A stretch of 64,000 bases of DNA from a virus. The notes beneath the pieces are model-generated. The model saw nothing but the letters and a program-made list of their open reading frames with translations, was not told the DNA's origin and did not search any database. Position numbers and translations under genes: made by a program. Shown one piece after another: positions 54,383-63,432 of this stretch; the first letter of the stretch is position 1; each line of letters starts with the position of its first letter. The stretch is from positions 37,149 through 101,148 of the IMG/VR virus record IMGVR_UViG_3300044641_003548. One strand, 5' to 3'.

Positions 54383-57300
54383 GCCGCATATCCTGTTGTT
54401 AATGTAGCATAATATGTGCCGCCAATATTGACCATGTTAACCATGTCTACAGCGCCAGCTGTTGTACTTAGAGCTTTATAACCAGAAGCCCAAAGAACAG
54501 TACTACCATAAGTAGCAAGATACGGGGCTCCTACACCCTGTGTTATTATCAATGTAATACTCTGTCCTGATGCAACTGATGATATGTTAAAGAATGTATT
54601 AGCTGTCATTGTACATGTTTGAATAGTACCGTTGTTAATATTAATTGTAGTAGTGCCTGAAACATTACCCAAGTCGTAAATAGTATCACCTGCACTAGAG
54701 CCTGGAATAGTAACAGTAGCTATACCTGATCCCGGCGCTACTGTAGCCGTAACACCTAGACCAACAAAGTTAAGAGCACCAATTGAACTAACAAAAGGAA
54801 CACCCTCGTCATATACAGTAATACCACCATTTATTGTGATTGTTGCAACACCACCTACATTACTTGCTTCAACACCTGCACCTACAAAATTAAACGTATT
54901 AGTTGAACCAACTACAACGTTACCTTCATCTTGTATAATAACTCCGGGTATACCTGCAATATTAATTGTAGCAACACCACCTACATCACTTGCTGTAACA
55001 CTAGGGCCAACAAAGTTCAGTGTAGTAGCATTAGCTAATACGTTAGAACCTTCGTCTTGTACAGTAATACCAGTAATTTCATTGTAATAACTTATACCTC
55101 CACCTACTACGGCTGCATATCCATCTACTGCGGTAGTCCATGTCATTGTCAATGTGTTAGCATTTACAAAATTAATTGTTGGGAAATCATATCTTCCATT
55201 ATAAGAATTATTATTAGCATCAACTGGTTCTACTACAACATATGTTCTATTAAGATTGTGAGTTACTGTCCAAACATTACTTGCAACTGATTGTGTATGT
55301 AGATAATAACCTCCTGGAGTATTAGCTGTCCCGTCACTCCAACTTAAATTACCAGTACCGTCCGTAGTCAATACTTGTCCAGGTCCACCACCTGTAATAG
55401 TAACATTAGCATTTGAACCCAAGTTAGCTGTACTTGTAACTACAAAATTATTAACAGTTAATAATGTTAATGTCTCATCAAATGTGAATGTCGCATCACC
55501 ACCAAATGAACCATCATCATTGTATTGAACTTGTGTATTTGTACCGCCGGCTTCAAATGTAATTGTTGCCCAACCTAAATTACCTGCTCCGTCAATCGTA
55601 GCAATAACATCAAACGGATTACCACCGGTAATATATACGTTACCTAAGTCACCTAACTCAGTAATAGAAGTTACTGTTAAGTTATTTGCTGTAACTAATG
55701 TTAATCCCTCGTCAAATGTCAATGCTGGGTGACCACCTAATACGCCGTCATCGTTATACTGAATTTGAGTATTAGCACCACCTGCCTTGATGTTGCCAAC
55801 GTCACCTGCGGCTAAGTTAGCCCAACTTAGCGTGCCTGTACCATCGGTAGTTAATATATAATTAGCATTACCACCACCAATATATACATTACCAACATCA
55901 CCTAAGTTAGCTGTACTTGTTGCCGCAAAATTATTTGCTGTAACTAGTTGTAATCCTTCATCAAATGTAAATGCTGGGTGACCACCTATTATGCCATCAT
56001 CGTTATATTGAACTTGAGTATTTGCACCACCTGCTTTAATGCCAATTGTAGTTGCTGATAAATTAGCCCAACTTAGGTCACCAGATCCATCAGTGACTAA
56101 TACATAATTTGCACCGCCACCTGAAATGTGAATATTACCAACATTACCTAAACTAACGTTTGATGCTGATATAAAGTTAGCAGTAGTCGTAACAGCTAGA
56201 TTATTGGTTGTGAGTAAAGTATTTGAACTATTAAAAGTAAATCCAGCACTTGCACCAAAATTACCTGCATCATTGAATTGAACTTGTGTATTTGCTCCAG
56301 CTGGTATTCCATTACCTGCATTTCCGCCTGTTTGTGCTGTCCAAGTTAAATTACCTGCTCCGTCAGTTTGTAGAACATAACCATTAGTACCACCGGTAAT
56401 TGTAACATTACTAACTGCACCCAAGTTAGCTGTGCTAGTTGCTACAAAGTTATTAGCAGTAATTAATGATAATCCCTCATCAAATGTAAATGCTGGGTTA
56501 CCACCTAATATGCCATCATCATTATATTGAACTTGTGTATTTGCACCACCTGCCGCAATATTACCAGCACCGCCGCCGGCTAAGTTAGCCCAGGATAAGT
56601 TACCTGTACCATCAGTAGTCAATATGAAATTAGCGTTACCACCTGCGATATGTACATTACCAACATTACCTAAACTAACATTTGATGCTGTTGTAAAATT
56701 AACAGTACTATTACCAATAATATTATTTGCTGTAAACGTAGTAGTTGTTTTGTCGAATGTAAAACCAGCAACAGCACCAAAGTTACCTGCGTCATTAAAT
56801 TGAATTTGAGTGTTGGCACCTGCAACTTGTCCGTTACCCGGTAAGCCAATTGGAACACCCCATACTAAGTTACCTGTTCCGTCTGTCTGTAAGAAGTATC
56901 CGTTAATACCACCATCGATATGAACATTGCCAACGTTACCTAAACGAGTAATAGAGCTTACTGTTAAGTTATTAGCAGTAATTAATGATAATCCCTCATC
57001 AAATGTAAATGCTGGGTTACCACCTAATATGCCATCATCATTATATTGAACTTGAGTATTTGCGCCACCTGCGGCTACATTGGCAATACTATTACCACTA
57101 GTCCAACTTAAGTTGCCTGTACCGTCAGTTGTCAATACAAAATTAGCTGTGCCACCGTCAATGTGAACATTGCCAACGTTACCTAAACGAGTAATAGAAC
57201 TTACTGTTAGGTTATTAGCAGTAATTAAAGTAGTGCCTTCATCAAATGTAAACGCCGGGTTACCACCTAGTATACCATCATCGTTGTATTGAACTTGTGT

Positions 57301-60300
57301 ATTTGCACCACCGGCTGCAATATTGCTGGTTGCTGATAGATTAGACCAAGTTAGTGTGCCGGTACCGTCAGTTGTCAACACATAGTTAGCAGTACCACCA
57401 CCAATATATACATTACCAACATCACCTAAGTTAGCTGTGCTTGAAGCAACAATGTTGTTTGCTGTTAATGTAGTAGATGTTTTGTTGAATGTAAATCCAG
57501 CAACTGCACCAAAGTTTCCTTCGTCATTGAATTGAACTTGAGTGTTAGCACCAGCAACACTACCATTACCTGTGCTGTTACTTCCAGGAGCCCATGTTAA
57601 GTTACCTGAACCATCAGTTTGTAGATAGTAACCATTAGTACCACCTAAGATAGTTACATTAGATACTGAATTTAAATTAGATTTGCTACTTACAGTTAAG
57701 TTATTAGCAGTAATTAATGATAATCCTTCATTAAATGTAAATCCTGGATTTCCACCTAATATGCCATCATCATTATATTGAACTTGTGTGTTTGCACCGC
57801 CGGCAGCAAGGTTACTTGTAGCAGATAAGTTAGACCAGCTTAATGTACCTGTGCCGTCAGTTGTCAATACATAATTAGCTGTGCCACCTAGAATTGTAAC
57901 ATTAGCAACATCACCTAAGTTAGCTGTGCTTGTAGCAACAAAATTGTTAGCTGTTACTGTAGTATTAGATTCATCAAATGTGAATCCTGGATTTCCACCA
58001 AATATATCATTATCATTATATTGTACTTGACCATTTGCGCCACCTGGTGATCCGTTTCCACCTGCACCTGGAATAGTAATAGTAGCAACACCACCTACGT
58101 TACTTGCAACCACGCCTGCACCCACAAAGTTCATTATACTTGCTGATGTTAAAACATTGGCTCCTTCATCTCGCACAGAAAGTCCAGCTCCTGCATTACT
58201 CCAAGTTAAATTACCATTACCATTAGTAGTCAACACTTGACCTATAGTACCACCAGTAATAGTAATATTTGATACACTGTTTAAATTAGACCTGCCTCTG
58301 ACCAATAGACTACCGACATTTGCTGTACCAGAGTTACTTGTCCAACTGGGGATTCCAGGTAAAGTAAAATTACCATTATAATCTAGGTTTAATAAAGGAG
58401 TCCAACCGTTTTCATTTCCTGTAGTAGGTGATGTATTTGCAATACTGTCAATTATACTAAAACCAAATGCGGTTACAGGTACATTACCTGCGCCTGGTCC
58501 TATTGAACCATCTGCTATAATAAGTGCTTGATTGAAATTTCGTTCTTCATTTGTTAACGCTAAATATGCCGGGCCAGATCCTGTGTTTTGATATGTAAAT
58601 CCATAACCTGTGTTTATATTAGCATTTTGAACATTTCCTGGAAACATTCGTAAACGACCCCAAGCATCAGACACATTAGAAAAACCTTGATCGTATCCAA
58701 AATGTAGTTCTGAGTTTGCAGTAATATTACCAGGAGCTCTTAACCAACCAGTAGTTGAATCAAATGTAAAGCCTGAACTTGCACCAAAGTTTCCATTATT
58801 GTTATATTGTACTTGTGTATTAGAACCGGCTGGAGTACCATTAGCACCACTACCTCCACCAGCACTCCAACTTAAGTTACCAGCCCCGTCAGTTGTCAAT
58901 ACATAATTAGCAGTACCACCGGTAATATGTAGATTAGCTACGGCACCCAATGATACATTTCCACCATATAAACTAATGTTAGAAGGAACACGAACACCTG
59001 CAGTTGCTATCAAATCTAAATTAGTGCCTGAGGTAACTGTTGGTGTGTTTGAACCTGAACCAATAAAGTTAACAGCAAGAACATTACTACCAACAGTTAA
59101 ATTGCTAGTTGTTTTATCAAATGTTAAGTTAGAACTTGCACCAAAGTTACCACCATCATTAAATTGTAATTGTGTATTAGAGCCAGAAACTGCACCGCCA
59201 CCGGTAATTGTAATAGTAGCAACGTTACCTACATTACTTGCTGTAACACCTGAACCGACAAAGTTGATTGTATTTGCTGTGGCTAGTACATTAGTACCTT
59301 CTTCTTGAACCGCAATGCCACCAATACCACCGGCAATTGTAATAGTAGCAACGTTACCCACGTTGCTTGCAGTAACACCATTACCAACAAAGTTGATTGT
59401 ATTTGCTGTTGCTAGTACATTAGTACCTTCTTCTTGTACAGTGACACCACGAGCACGTGCTACCCAACTTAAGTTACCAGCACCATCAGTTGTCAATACA
59501 TAATTAGCAGTACCGCCACCTATAGTTATATTACCTACATTACCCAACAATACATCTGGATTATTTGTAGCAAAATCTACAACACCACCATTACTAGTAA
59601 ATGAGTTAGCGAATATAACGTTAGCACCTGTTAAATTGCCGCCTATAGCATTACCAACTACAATATTACCCGGCACACTTAATTCACCAATTGTTGAATC
59701 AAATGTAAAACCACTGTTTCCTCCAAAATTACCACTATTGTTGTATTGAATTTGAGTGTTACTACCACCCGGTACGCCATTACCACTACTGTTACCGCCG
59801 GGAATATTAATATAGGCAGTGTTACTACCAGTGACTGTAACTCCATCACCAGTAAATATTAGTTGTTGTACAGCATTAGATATTAAATTATTTCCATCAT
59901 ATATTCCAACGTTAGATAGGAATGTATTGTAAACATTGGTAACGTTAATAATGTTACCTTCATCAACCGGAAGTGCTTCATTTGTTACTAATGTATTTAA
60001 GAATCCATCAGGACCAACCACTGTATTAGCTGGGGTAGGTACAGTGAACTCAATTTGAGGTACTGGTTCAGGAATTTCATCATTAGGAACTACAAGATTT
60101 GCAGGATCTGGGAATACGGGTCCTGGAGGAAGAGGATTAGTACCTGTTCCCGGTCCCGGTACGATAGGGGGTGTTGGGCTAGATGCAGTAGTAGTAAGTA
60201 CAGGGCTTGTCGTAACTGTTCTTCTTACCTCTGGAGTAACCGATGACGTACTATTAGTTTGAATTTGATTTACTGATGGTCTAATAGAGGCTACTGCCGA

Positions 60301-60408
60301 AGTAACAGATGATGTACTATTAGTTTGAATTTGATTGACTGTTGTTGGTCCGGTAGATGTTACTGTCGGAGTAACATTTGAAGTAGTATAACTATTTGCG
60401 ATTGGCAT
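54379..60408 (-). CDS. Giant repetitive tail fibre (2009 aa)
   Basis: A 2009-residue fibre. A Ser/Thr/Pro-rich N-terminus precedes about fourteen repeats of roughly 70-110 residues. Each carries NTQVQYNDDGILGGNPAFTF-like strands, then GNVHIxGG and YVLTTDGTGNLSW. A second repeat type, VQEEGTNVLATANTINFVG followed by NVATITI, occurs at least six times. C-terminal block ends YYATLTTGYAA. Such fibres bind host receptors; modularity allows host-range change. DNA repeats follow the protein repeats. AATAAATA lies upstream. Confidence 0.85.
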   Translation of the reverse strand: MPIANSYTTSNVTPTVTSTGPTTVNQIQTNSTSSVTSAVASIRPSVNQIQTNSTSSVTPEVRRTVTTSPVLTTTASSPTPPIVPGPGTGTNPLPPGPVFPDPANLVVPNDEIPEPVPQIEFTVPTPANTVVGPDGFLNTLVTNEALPVDEGNIINVTNVYNTFLSNVGIYDGNNLISNAVQQLIFTGDGVTVTGSNTAYINIPGGNSSGNGVPGGSNTQIQYNNSGNFGGNSGFTFDSTIGELSVPGNIVVGNAIGGNLTGANVIFANSFTSNGGVVDFATNNPDVLLGNVGNITIGGGTANYVLTTDGAGNLSWVARARGVTVQEEGTNVLATANTINFVGNGVTASNVGNVATITIAGGIGGIAVQEEGTNVLATANTINFVGSGVTASNVGNVATITITGGGAVSGSNTQLQFNDGGNFGASSNLTFDKTTSNLTVGSNVLAVNFIGSGSNTPTVTSGTNLDLIATAGVRVPSNISLYGGNVSLGAVANLHITGGTANYVLTTDGAGNLSWSAGGGSGANGTPAGSNTQVQYNNNGNFGASSGFTFDSTTGWLRAPGNITANSELHFGYDQGFSNVSDAWGRLRMFPGNVQNANINTGYGFTYQNTGSGPAYLALTNEERNFNQALIIADGSIGPGAGNVPVTAFGFSIIDSIANTSPTTGNENGWTPLLNLDYNGNFTLPGIPSWTSNSGTANVGSLLVRGRSNLNSVSNITITGGTIGQVLTTNGNGNLTWSNAGAGLSVRDEGANVLTSASIMNFVGAGVVASNVGGVATITIPGAGGNGSPGGANGQVQYNDNDIFGGNPGFTFDESNTTVTANNFVATSTANLGDVANVTILGGTANYVLTTDGTGTLSWSNLSATSNLAAGGANTQVQYNDDGILGGNPGFTFNEGLSLITANNLTVSSKSNLNSVSNVTILGGTNGYYLQTDGSGNLTWAPGSNSTGNGSVAGANTQVQFNDEGNFGAVAGFTFNKTSTTLTANNIVASSTANLGDVGNVYIGGGTANYVLTTDGTGTLTWSNLSATSNIAAGGANTQVQYNDDGILGGNPAFTFDEGTTLITANNLTVSSITRLGNVGNVHIDGGTANFVLTTDGTGNLSWTSGNSIANVAAGGANTQVQYNDDGILGGNPAFTFDEGLSLITANNLTVSSITRLGNVGNVHIDGGINGYFLQTDGTGNLVWGVPIGLPGNGQVAGANTQIQFNDAGNFGAVAGFTFDKTTTTFTANNIIGNSTVNFTTASNVSLGNVGNVHIAGGNANFILTTDGTGNLSWANLAGGGAGNIAAGGANTQVQYNDDGILGGNPAFTFDEGLSLITANNFVATSTANLGAVSNVTITGGTNGYVLQTDGAGNLTWTAQTGGNAGNGIPAGANTQVQFNDAGNFGASAGFTFNSSNTLLTTNNLAVTTTANFISASNVSLGNVGNIHISGGGANYVLVTDGSGDLSWANLSATTIGIKAGGANTQVQYNDDGIIGGHPAFTFDEGLQLVTANNFAATSTANLGDVGNVYIGGGNANYILTTDGTGTLSWANLAAGDVGNIKAGGANTQIQYNDDGVLGGHPALTFDEGLTLVTANNLTVTSITELGDLGNVYITGGNPFDVIATIDGAGNLGWATITFEAGGTNTQVQYNDDGSFGGDATFTFDETLTLLTVNNFVVTSTANLGSNANVTITGGGPGQVLTTDGTGNLSWSDGTANTPGGYYLHTQSVASNVWTVTHNLNRTYVVVEPVDANNNSYNGRYDFPTINFVNANTLTMTWTTAVDGYAAVVGGGISYYNEITGITVQDEGSNVLANATTLNFVGPSVTASDVGGVATINIAGIPGVIIQDEGNVVVGSTNTFNFVGAGVEASNVGGVATITINGGITVYDEGVPFVSSIGALNFVGLGVTATVAPGSGIATVTIPGSSAGDTIYDLGNVSGTTTININNGTIQTCTMTANTFFNISSVASGQSITLIITQGVGAPYLATYGSTVLWASGYKALSTTAGAVDMVNMVNIGGTYYATLTTGYAA
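55300..59850 (-). repeat. Tandem repeats in the tail fibre gene
   Basis: Recurring DNA blocks within the fibre gene encode NTQVQYNDDG, GGNPAFTFDEG and VLTTDGTGNLSW. Unit length varies from about 210 to 330 bases. Copies near 56460-57300 are the most alike, suggesting recent expansion or gene conversion. Boundaries approximate. Confidence 0.7.
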
Positions 60409-60429
60409 AAAGAATTCCCTTGATACTTG

Positions 60430-60437
60430 TATTTATT
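60430..60437 (-). promoter_or_regulatory. Late-promoter-like octamer of the fibre operon
   Basis: AATAAATA on the minus strand, 21 bases before the fibre start, with AAGGGA as possible ribosome binding site. Confidence 0.55.
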
Positions 60438-60457
60438 CAAAAAGGAATTAATTAATG

Positions 60458-62209
60458 TCAGATTTTGCCGTTTGCTCTCGCTGTTGGTGGTATTCCGGCT
60501 CTGCTAGTGAGCCATCCGAACGCTTTTGCGTTCTTTTTAATACTATCAGGATGAACATCTACTGTTAATGCTGTCTTAAAACGAGGATCATTCTTCTCTT
60601 TTTCTGAGGGAATATATCCTGAGGCTTCTGATATTGATCCACGATATTGATTATCTTCAAGACCACCGTATGGATTTACTGCGGATGTTTTTTCTGATGC
60701 ATATTGCATAGTATCATCTTCTGCTACTGACTTGTTTATTCTACTTAACTCGTATATAACTTTGTTGCCAGTGTCTGCACGGAACGCTCTAAAACCCCAA
60801 GCTCTAGCATAACGCTGTACCAAACTGTCATATAGTCTTGCTCTACTTTGTGCGTTTTGTCCTTGTTCGACTTCTTTACTAGCTGAAAAGATTACACGAT
60901 TGGGCTTGTACTTTTTAATAAATTTTTGAATAGCACTTAGTACAGTAGCAAATACTCGTTGAGCATCGCCCTCACCTGTTACTTCTTGGCTGTTGTTTCT
61001 ATAGAATTCAACATTCCATGCTTCTTCTTTATCTTGGTTATATCCTTTGTTGAACATGATACTTAGATAAGTTCCGTCATCTAGTTTAGCATACGCATCA
61101 ACATCTCCGTAATCACCATGTTCCCATTTAAGTCTATAGGGTTGGTCAAATGCTTCACTAACATTATATGTAGGATCGACTTTCTGACGCTTCATGCCTT
61201 TTGGTTGATTAGGGTCAACTGGATCAATGTCGGTAGTTGTTAATCCTGTCTTTTCTAAATCTTTAATATATTCATGTTCAGTATCTTCATCACCGAATGA
61301 GAAAATAGTACTTGGTGGACCTGCACCGAAATCATGCTTACCTAACCCTTTAAGATTACTGATATGCTGACCTAGCTTATACCAATCATACACATCACTT
61401 ACATCTACTTTAACAGTACCAGCAGGCATCGTGGGTTTGAACTCAGGGCCAGGAGGAGTCGCATTAGGATGATAGTCATCATTTATAGGCTGATACATCG
61501 TTTCAATAGTCAACTTCTCACTATGTAACTTGTCTCTTAAATCATATAGTTTTGTAATGTATCCCTGCGCTCTTAATGCTTTGTATGCTAAATTCTCAGG
61601 ACCAAACTCGCCACCCTTATCTAATCCTGATTGTCTATATCTTTTGATTGTTTTAATTATGTTACTTACTTTACTGTATTTTCTGGATTTGAGGGCTAGC
61701 TCTATTAATGTTAATAACTTTTCGTATTTTGTTTTGGTGGCGGTTTGGTCAAAATTTGCTCTGCGCTTTGATGGGATTTTAAGCCAGTTATCATTTTTGA
61801 GACTGTACTCACCTAGACTTACGACTGGTTCTCTGGCGTCTTGTACATATAACTCTACTGGTATCCCATGTATCTTTATATCGTGGCTGTCATTGTATAA
61901 TGATTTTTTCGCTGTGAATAATTCTCTGTAAACTTCATTGTTTGGCAACTTACTCATATCAACTAATATGTGTAAGTCTAGGTCGCTGTTAGGTGTATAA
62001 CTGTATGCGGCATTAGATCCAGATACAGTCATGTCTGCTACATCTAAACCATTAATGCCTAATTCTTCTAAAAAATCTTCTGCTATGATTAATAATTGTT
62101 GTTTCACTTCAGAACGCAATTTATTATTATTCCATAACTTAGGGTTCAATTTGTCATGGAAACTAATAGCGTCGGAAATACGGAAGGAATCAAGTTCTTT
62201 TAAATTCAT
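60458..62209 (-). CDS. Nucleotidyltransferase-domain virion-type protein
   Basis: A 583-residue protein. Residues 60-120 hold a pol-beta-type nucleotidyltransferase core: TVSGSNAAYSYTPNSDLDLH (Gly64-Ser65, Asp76 and Asp78) and later IPVELYVQD for the third acid. The middle region is helical. The last 60 residues follow a S-I-S-E|A site: GYIPSEKEKNDPRFKTALTV, AFGWLTSRAGIPP, a module I recall from other phage proteins. ATG four bases after a late octamer; probably leaderless. Target unknown. Confidence 0.72.
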   Translation of the reverse strand: MNLKELDSFRISDAISFHDKLNPKLWNNNKLRSEVKQQLLIIAEDFLEELGINGLDVADMTVSGSNAAYSYTPNSDLDLHILVDMSKLPNNEVYRELFTAKKSLYNDSHDIKIHGIPVELYVQDAREPVVSLGEYSLKNDNWLKIPSKRRANFDQTATKTKYEKLLTLIELALKSRKYSKVSNIIKTIKRYRQSGLDKGGEFGPENLAYKALRAQGYITKLYDLRDKLHSEKLTIETMYQPINDDYHPNATPPGPEFKPTMPAGTVKVDVSDVYDWYKLGQHISNLKGLGKHDFGAGPPSTIFSFGDEDTEHEYIKDLEKTGLTTTDIDPVDPNQPKGMKRQKVDPTYNVSEAFDQPYRLKWEHGDYGDVDAYAKLDDGTYLSIMFNKGYNQDKEEAWNVEFYRNNSQEVTGEGDAQRVFATVLSAIQKFIKKYKPNRVIFSASKEVEQGQNAQSRARLYDSLVQRYARAWGFRAFRADTGNKVIYELSRINKSVAEDDTMQYASEKTSAVNPYGGLEDNQYRGSISEASGYIPSEKEKNDPRFKTALTVDVHPDSIKKNAKAFGWLTSRAGIPPTARANGKI

Positions 62210-62213
62210 TAAG

Positions 62214-62221
62214 TATTTATC
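62214..62221 (-). promoter_or_regulatory. Late-promoter-like octamer
   Basis: GATAAATA on the minus strand, four bases before the nucleotidyltransferase gene start at 62209. Confidence 0.5.
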
Positions 62222-62243
62222 AAATCCAATTTATAGCTAGCAT

Positions 62244-62267
62244 TAAAAAAGAGCCTTTCGGCTCTTA
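62244..62267 (-). terminator. Rho-independent terminator after pstS
   Basis: AAGAGCC, loop GAAA, GGCTCTT, then T run on the minus strand. Textbook terminator 45 bases after the pstS stop. Confidence 0.85.
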
Positions 62268-62270
62268 GTA

Positions 62271-62287
62271 CTGGTTACGAGTTCCAG
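62271..62287 (-). other. Hairpin in the pstS 3' region
   Basis: CTGG and CCAG flank AACTCGTAA on the minus strand, between the pstS stop and its terminator. The core resembles the stem-loop at 46649-46681. Confidence 0.4.
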
Positions 62288-62310
62288 TCACACTCTATTT
62301 TGTGTGCGTT

Positions 62311-63318
62311 TTACTTGATTTGTGTCCAAACACGCTCACGTATTTGTTTTGTTAATGCGTCTGGTAATGCCACATAGTCTAAGTCTGCGGCATCTTTCTT
62401 GCCATTCTTAAATGCCCAATCAAAGAACTTTAATACTTCATCGCTGTTGGCTTTGTTGGCAGGGTTCTTATACATAATAATAAAACTTGCTGAACTTACT
62501 GGCCAAGCATTAGGATTACGTTGATCCACAATACTCAACCCCATGCCAGGAACACTGAACCAATCAGCACCGTCTGCGGCTGCGGCAAATGTTAAGTCAT
62601 CTGGGCTAACATACTTGCCTGACTTGTTTTGTAGTTGCAGGAATGTCATATTGTTTTTCTTAACATAAGCATACTCTACGTAACCAATACTACCTTTAAC
62701 ACGGTTCACATTGGCTGCAACGCCTTCGTTGCCTTTTCCACCTATTGAAGTAGCAGCCGGCCATTTAACTGCGGCACCACGACCTACACGCTGTAGCCAC
62801 TCTGGACTTACTGTGCTTAGATAGTCTGTCCAGTTAAATGTTGTACCTGAACCATCAGCACGATGGACTACTGTGATTGGTTCGTTAGGTAAATTCTTAC
62901 CTGGATTTAGTGCTACAAGTTTAGGATCATTCCACTTAGAAATATTGCCCATGAACACTTCAGCCAGTACTGGGCCTGTGATACGTAGTTCGCCCGGCTT
63001 GAAACCATCTAAGTTAACGACAGGAACTGTGCCACCGATAATAGCTGGGAACTGAACTTGCGCCATCTTGTCCAAGTTCTCTCCGCTTACTGGAGCATCT
63101 GTGGCACCAAAGTCTACTGTCTTTGCGTTGATTTGTCTAATACCACCTGAGCTACCAATGCTTTGATAGTTCATGCCTGTACCTGTGACTTTTTTGTAGC
63201 CTTCAGCCCACTTGGCATAGATTGGGAACGGGAACGTTGCCCCTGCCCCTGTAATGTCTGCGCTAAATGCAATTGTTGATATTAACAATCCACCTACGAA
63301 TGCGGTTAATTTTTTCAT
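62311..63318 (-). CDS. pstS: PstS, phosphate-binding periplasmic protein
   Basis: A 335-residue phosphate ABC-transporter receptor. It has a signal peptide (MKKLTAFVGGLLISTIAFSA), ITGAGATFPFPIYAKWAEGY, YQSIGSSGGIRQI and HRADGSGTTFNWTDYLS, which make the phosphate pocket, full length and no breaks. It should raise host phosphate uptake during infection, as in cyanophages. Regulated by the Pho-box-like repeat upstream (63363-63384); ends at a strong terminator. Confidence 0.95.
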   Translation of the reverse strand: MKKLTAFVGGLLISTIAFSADITGAGATFPFPIYAKWAEGYKKVTGTGMNYQSIGSSGGIRQINAKTVDFGATDAPVSGENLDKMAQVQFPAIIGGTVPVVNLDGFKPGELRITGPVLAEVFMGNISKWNDPKLVALNPGKNLPNEPITVVHRADGSGTTFNWTDYLSTVSPEWLQRVGRGAAVKWPAATSIGGKGNEGVAANVNRVKGSIGYVEYAYVKKNNMTFLQLQNKSGKYVSPDDLTFAAAADGADWFSVPGMGLSIVDQRNPNAWPVSSASFIIMYKNPANKANSDEVLKFFDWAFKNGKKDAADLDYVALPDALTKQIRERVWTQIK

Positions 63319-63362
63319 GTAATAGTCTCCTTGTGTGTTTATTACAAAGTATTTACTTCAGT

Positions 63363-63384
63363 AATTGTGACAATTGTGTTACAA
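63363..63384 (-). promoter_or_regulatory. Pho-box-like operator of pstS
   Basis: On the minus strand two 11-base direct repeats, TTGTAACACAA and TTGTCACAATT, share TTGTxACA. Spacing and sequence resemble the PhoB box (TGTCA repeats 11 bases apart). It can also be read as inverted half-sites TGTAAC/GTCACA. A possible -10 (TAAATA) follows. Confidence 0.6.
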
Positions 63385-63406
63385 AATGGTTATTATTTTA
63401 CCCGTT

Positions 63407-63429
63407 AAAAAGCCCCTTTCGGGGCTTTT
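63407..63429 (-). terminator. Rho-independent terminator
   Basis: AAAAGCCCC, loop GAAA, GGGGCTTTTT on the minus strand, right after the stop of the glycosyltransferase-like gene. It insulates pstS from upstream transcription. Confidence 0.88.
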
Positions 63430-63432
63430 GTT

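Noticed and set aside
58976-59503. Plus-strand open frames within the tail fibre gene
   Set aside because: Repetitive antisense readings of the fibre repeats (for example recurring VATLPTLLAVTP) without start signals; they reflect codon bias of the repeats.
54379-60408. CRISPR-like array in the repetitive region
   Set aside because: Repeats are long, variable in length and encode a continuous protein; no short identical repeats with unique spacers.
63363-63384. CRP-type site (TGTGA-N6-TCACA) before pstS
   Set aside because: The half-sites are TGTAA and TCACA separated by eight bases, not six, so a Pho-box-like or separate operator is a better reading.
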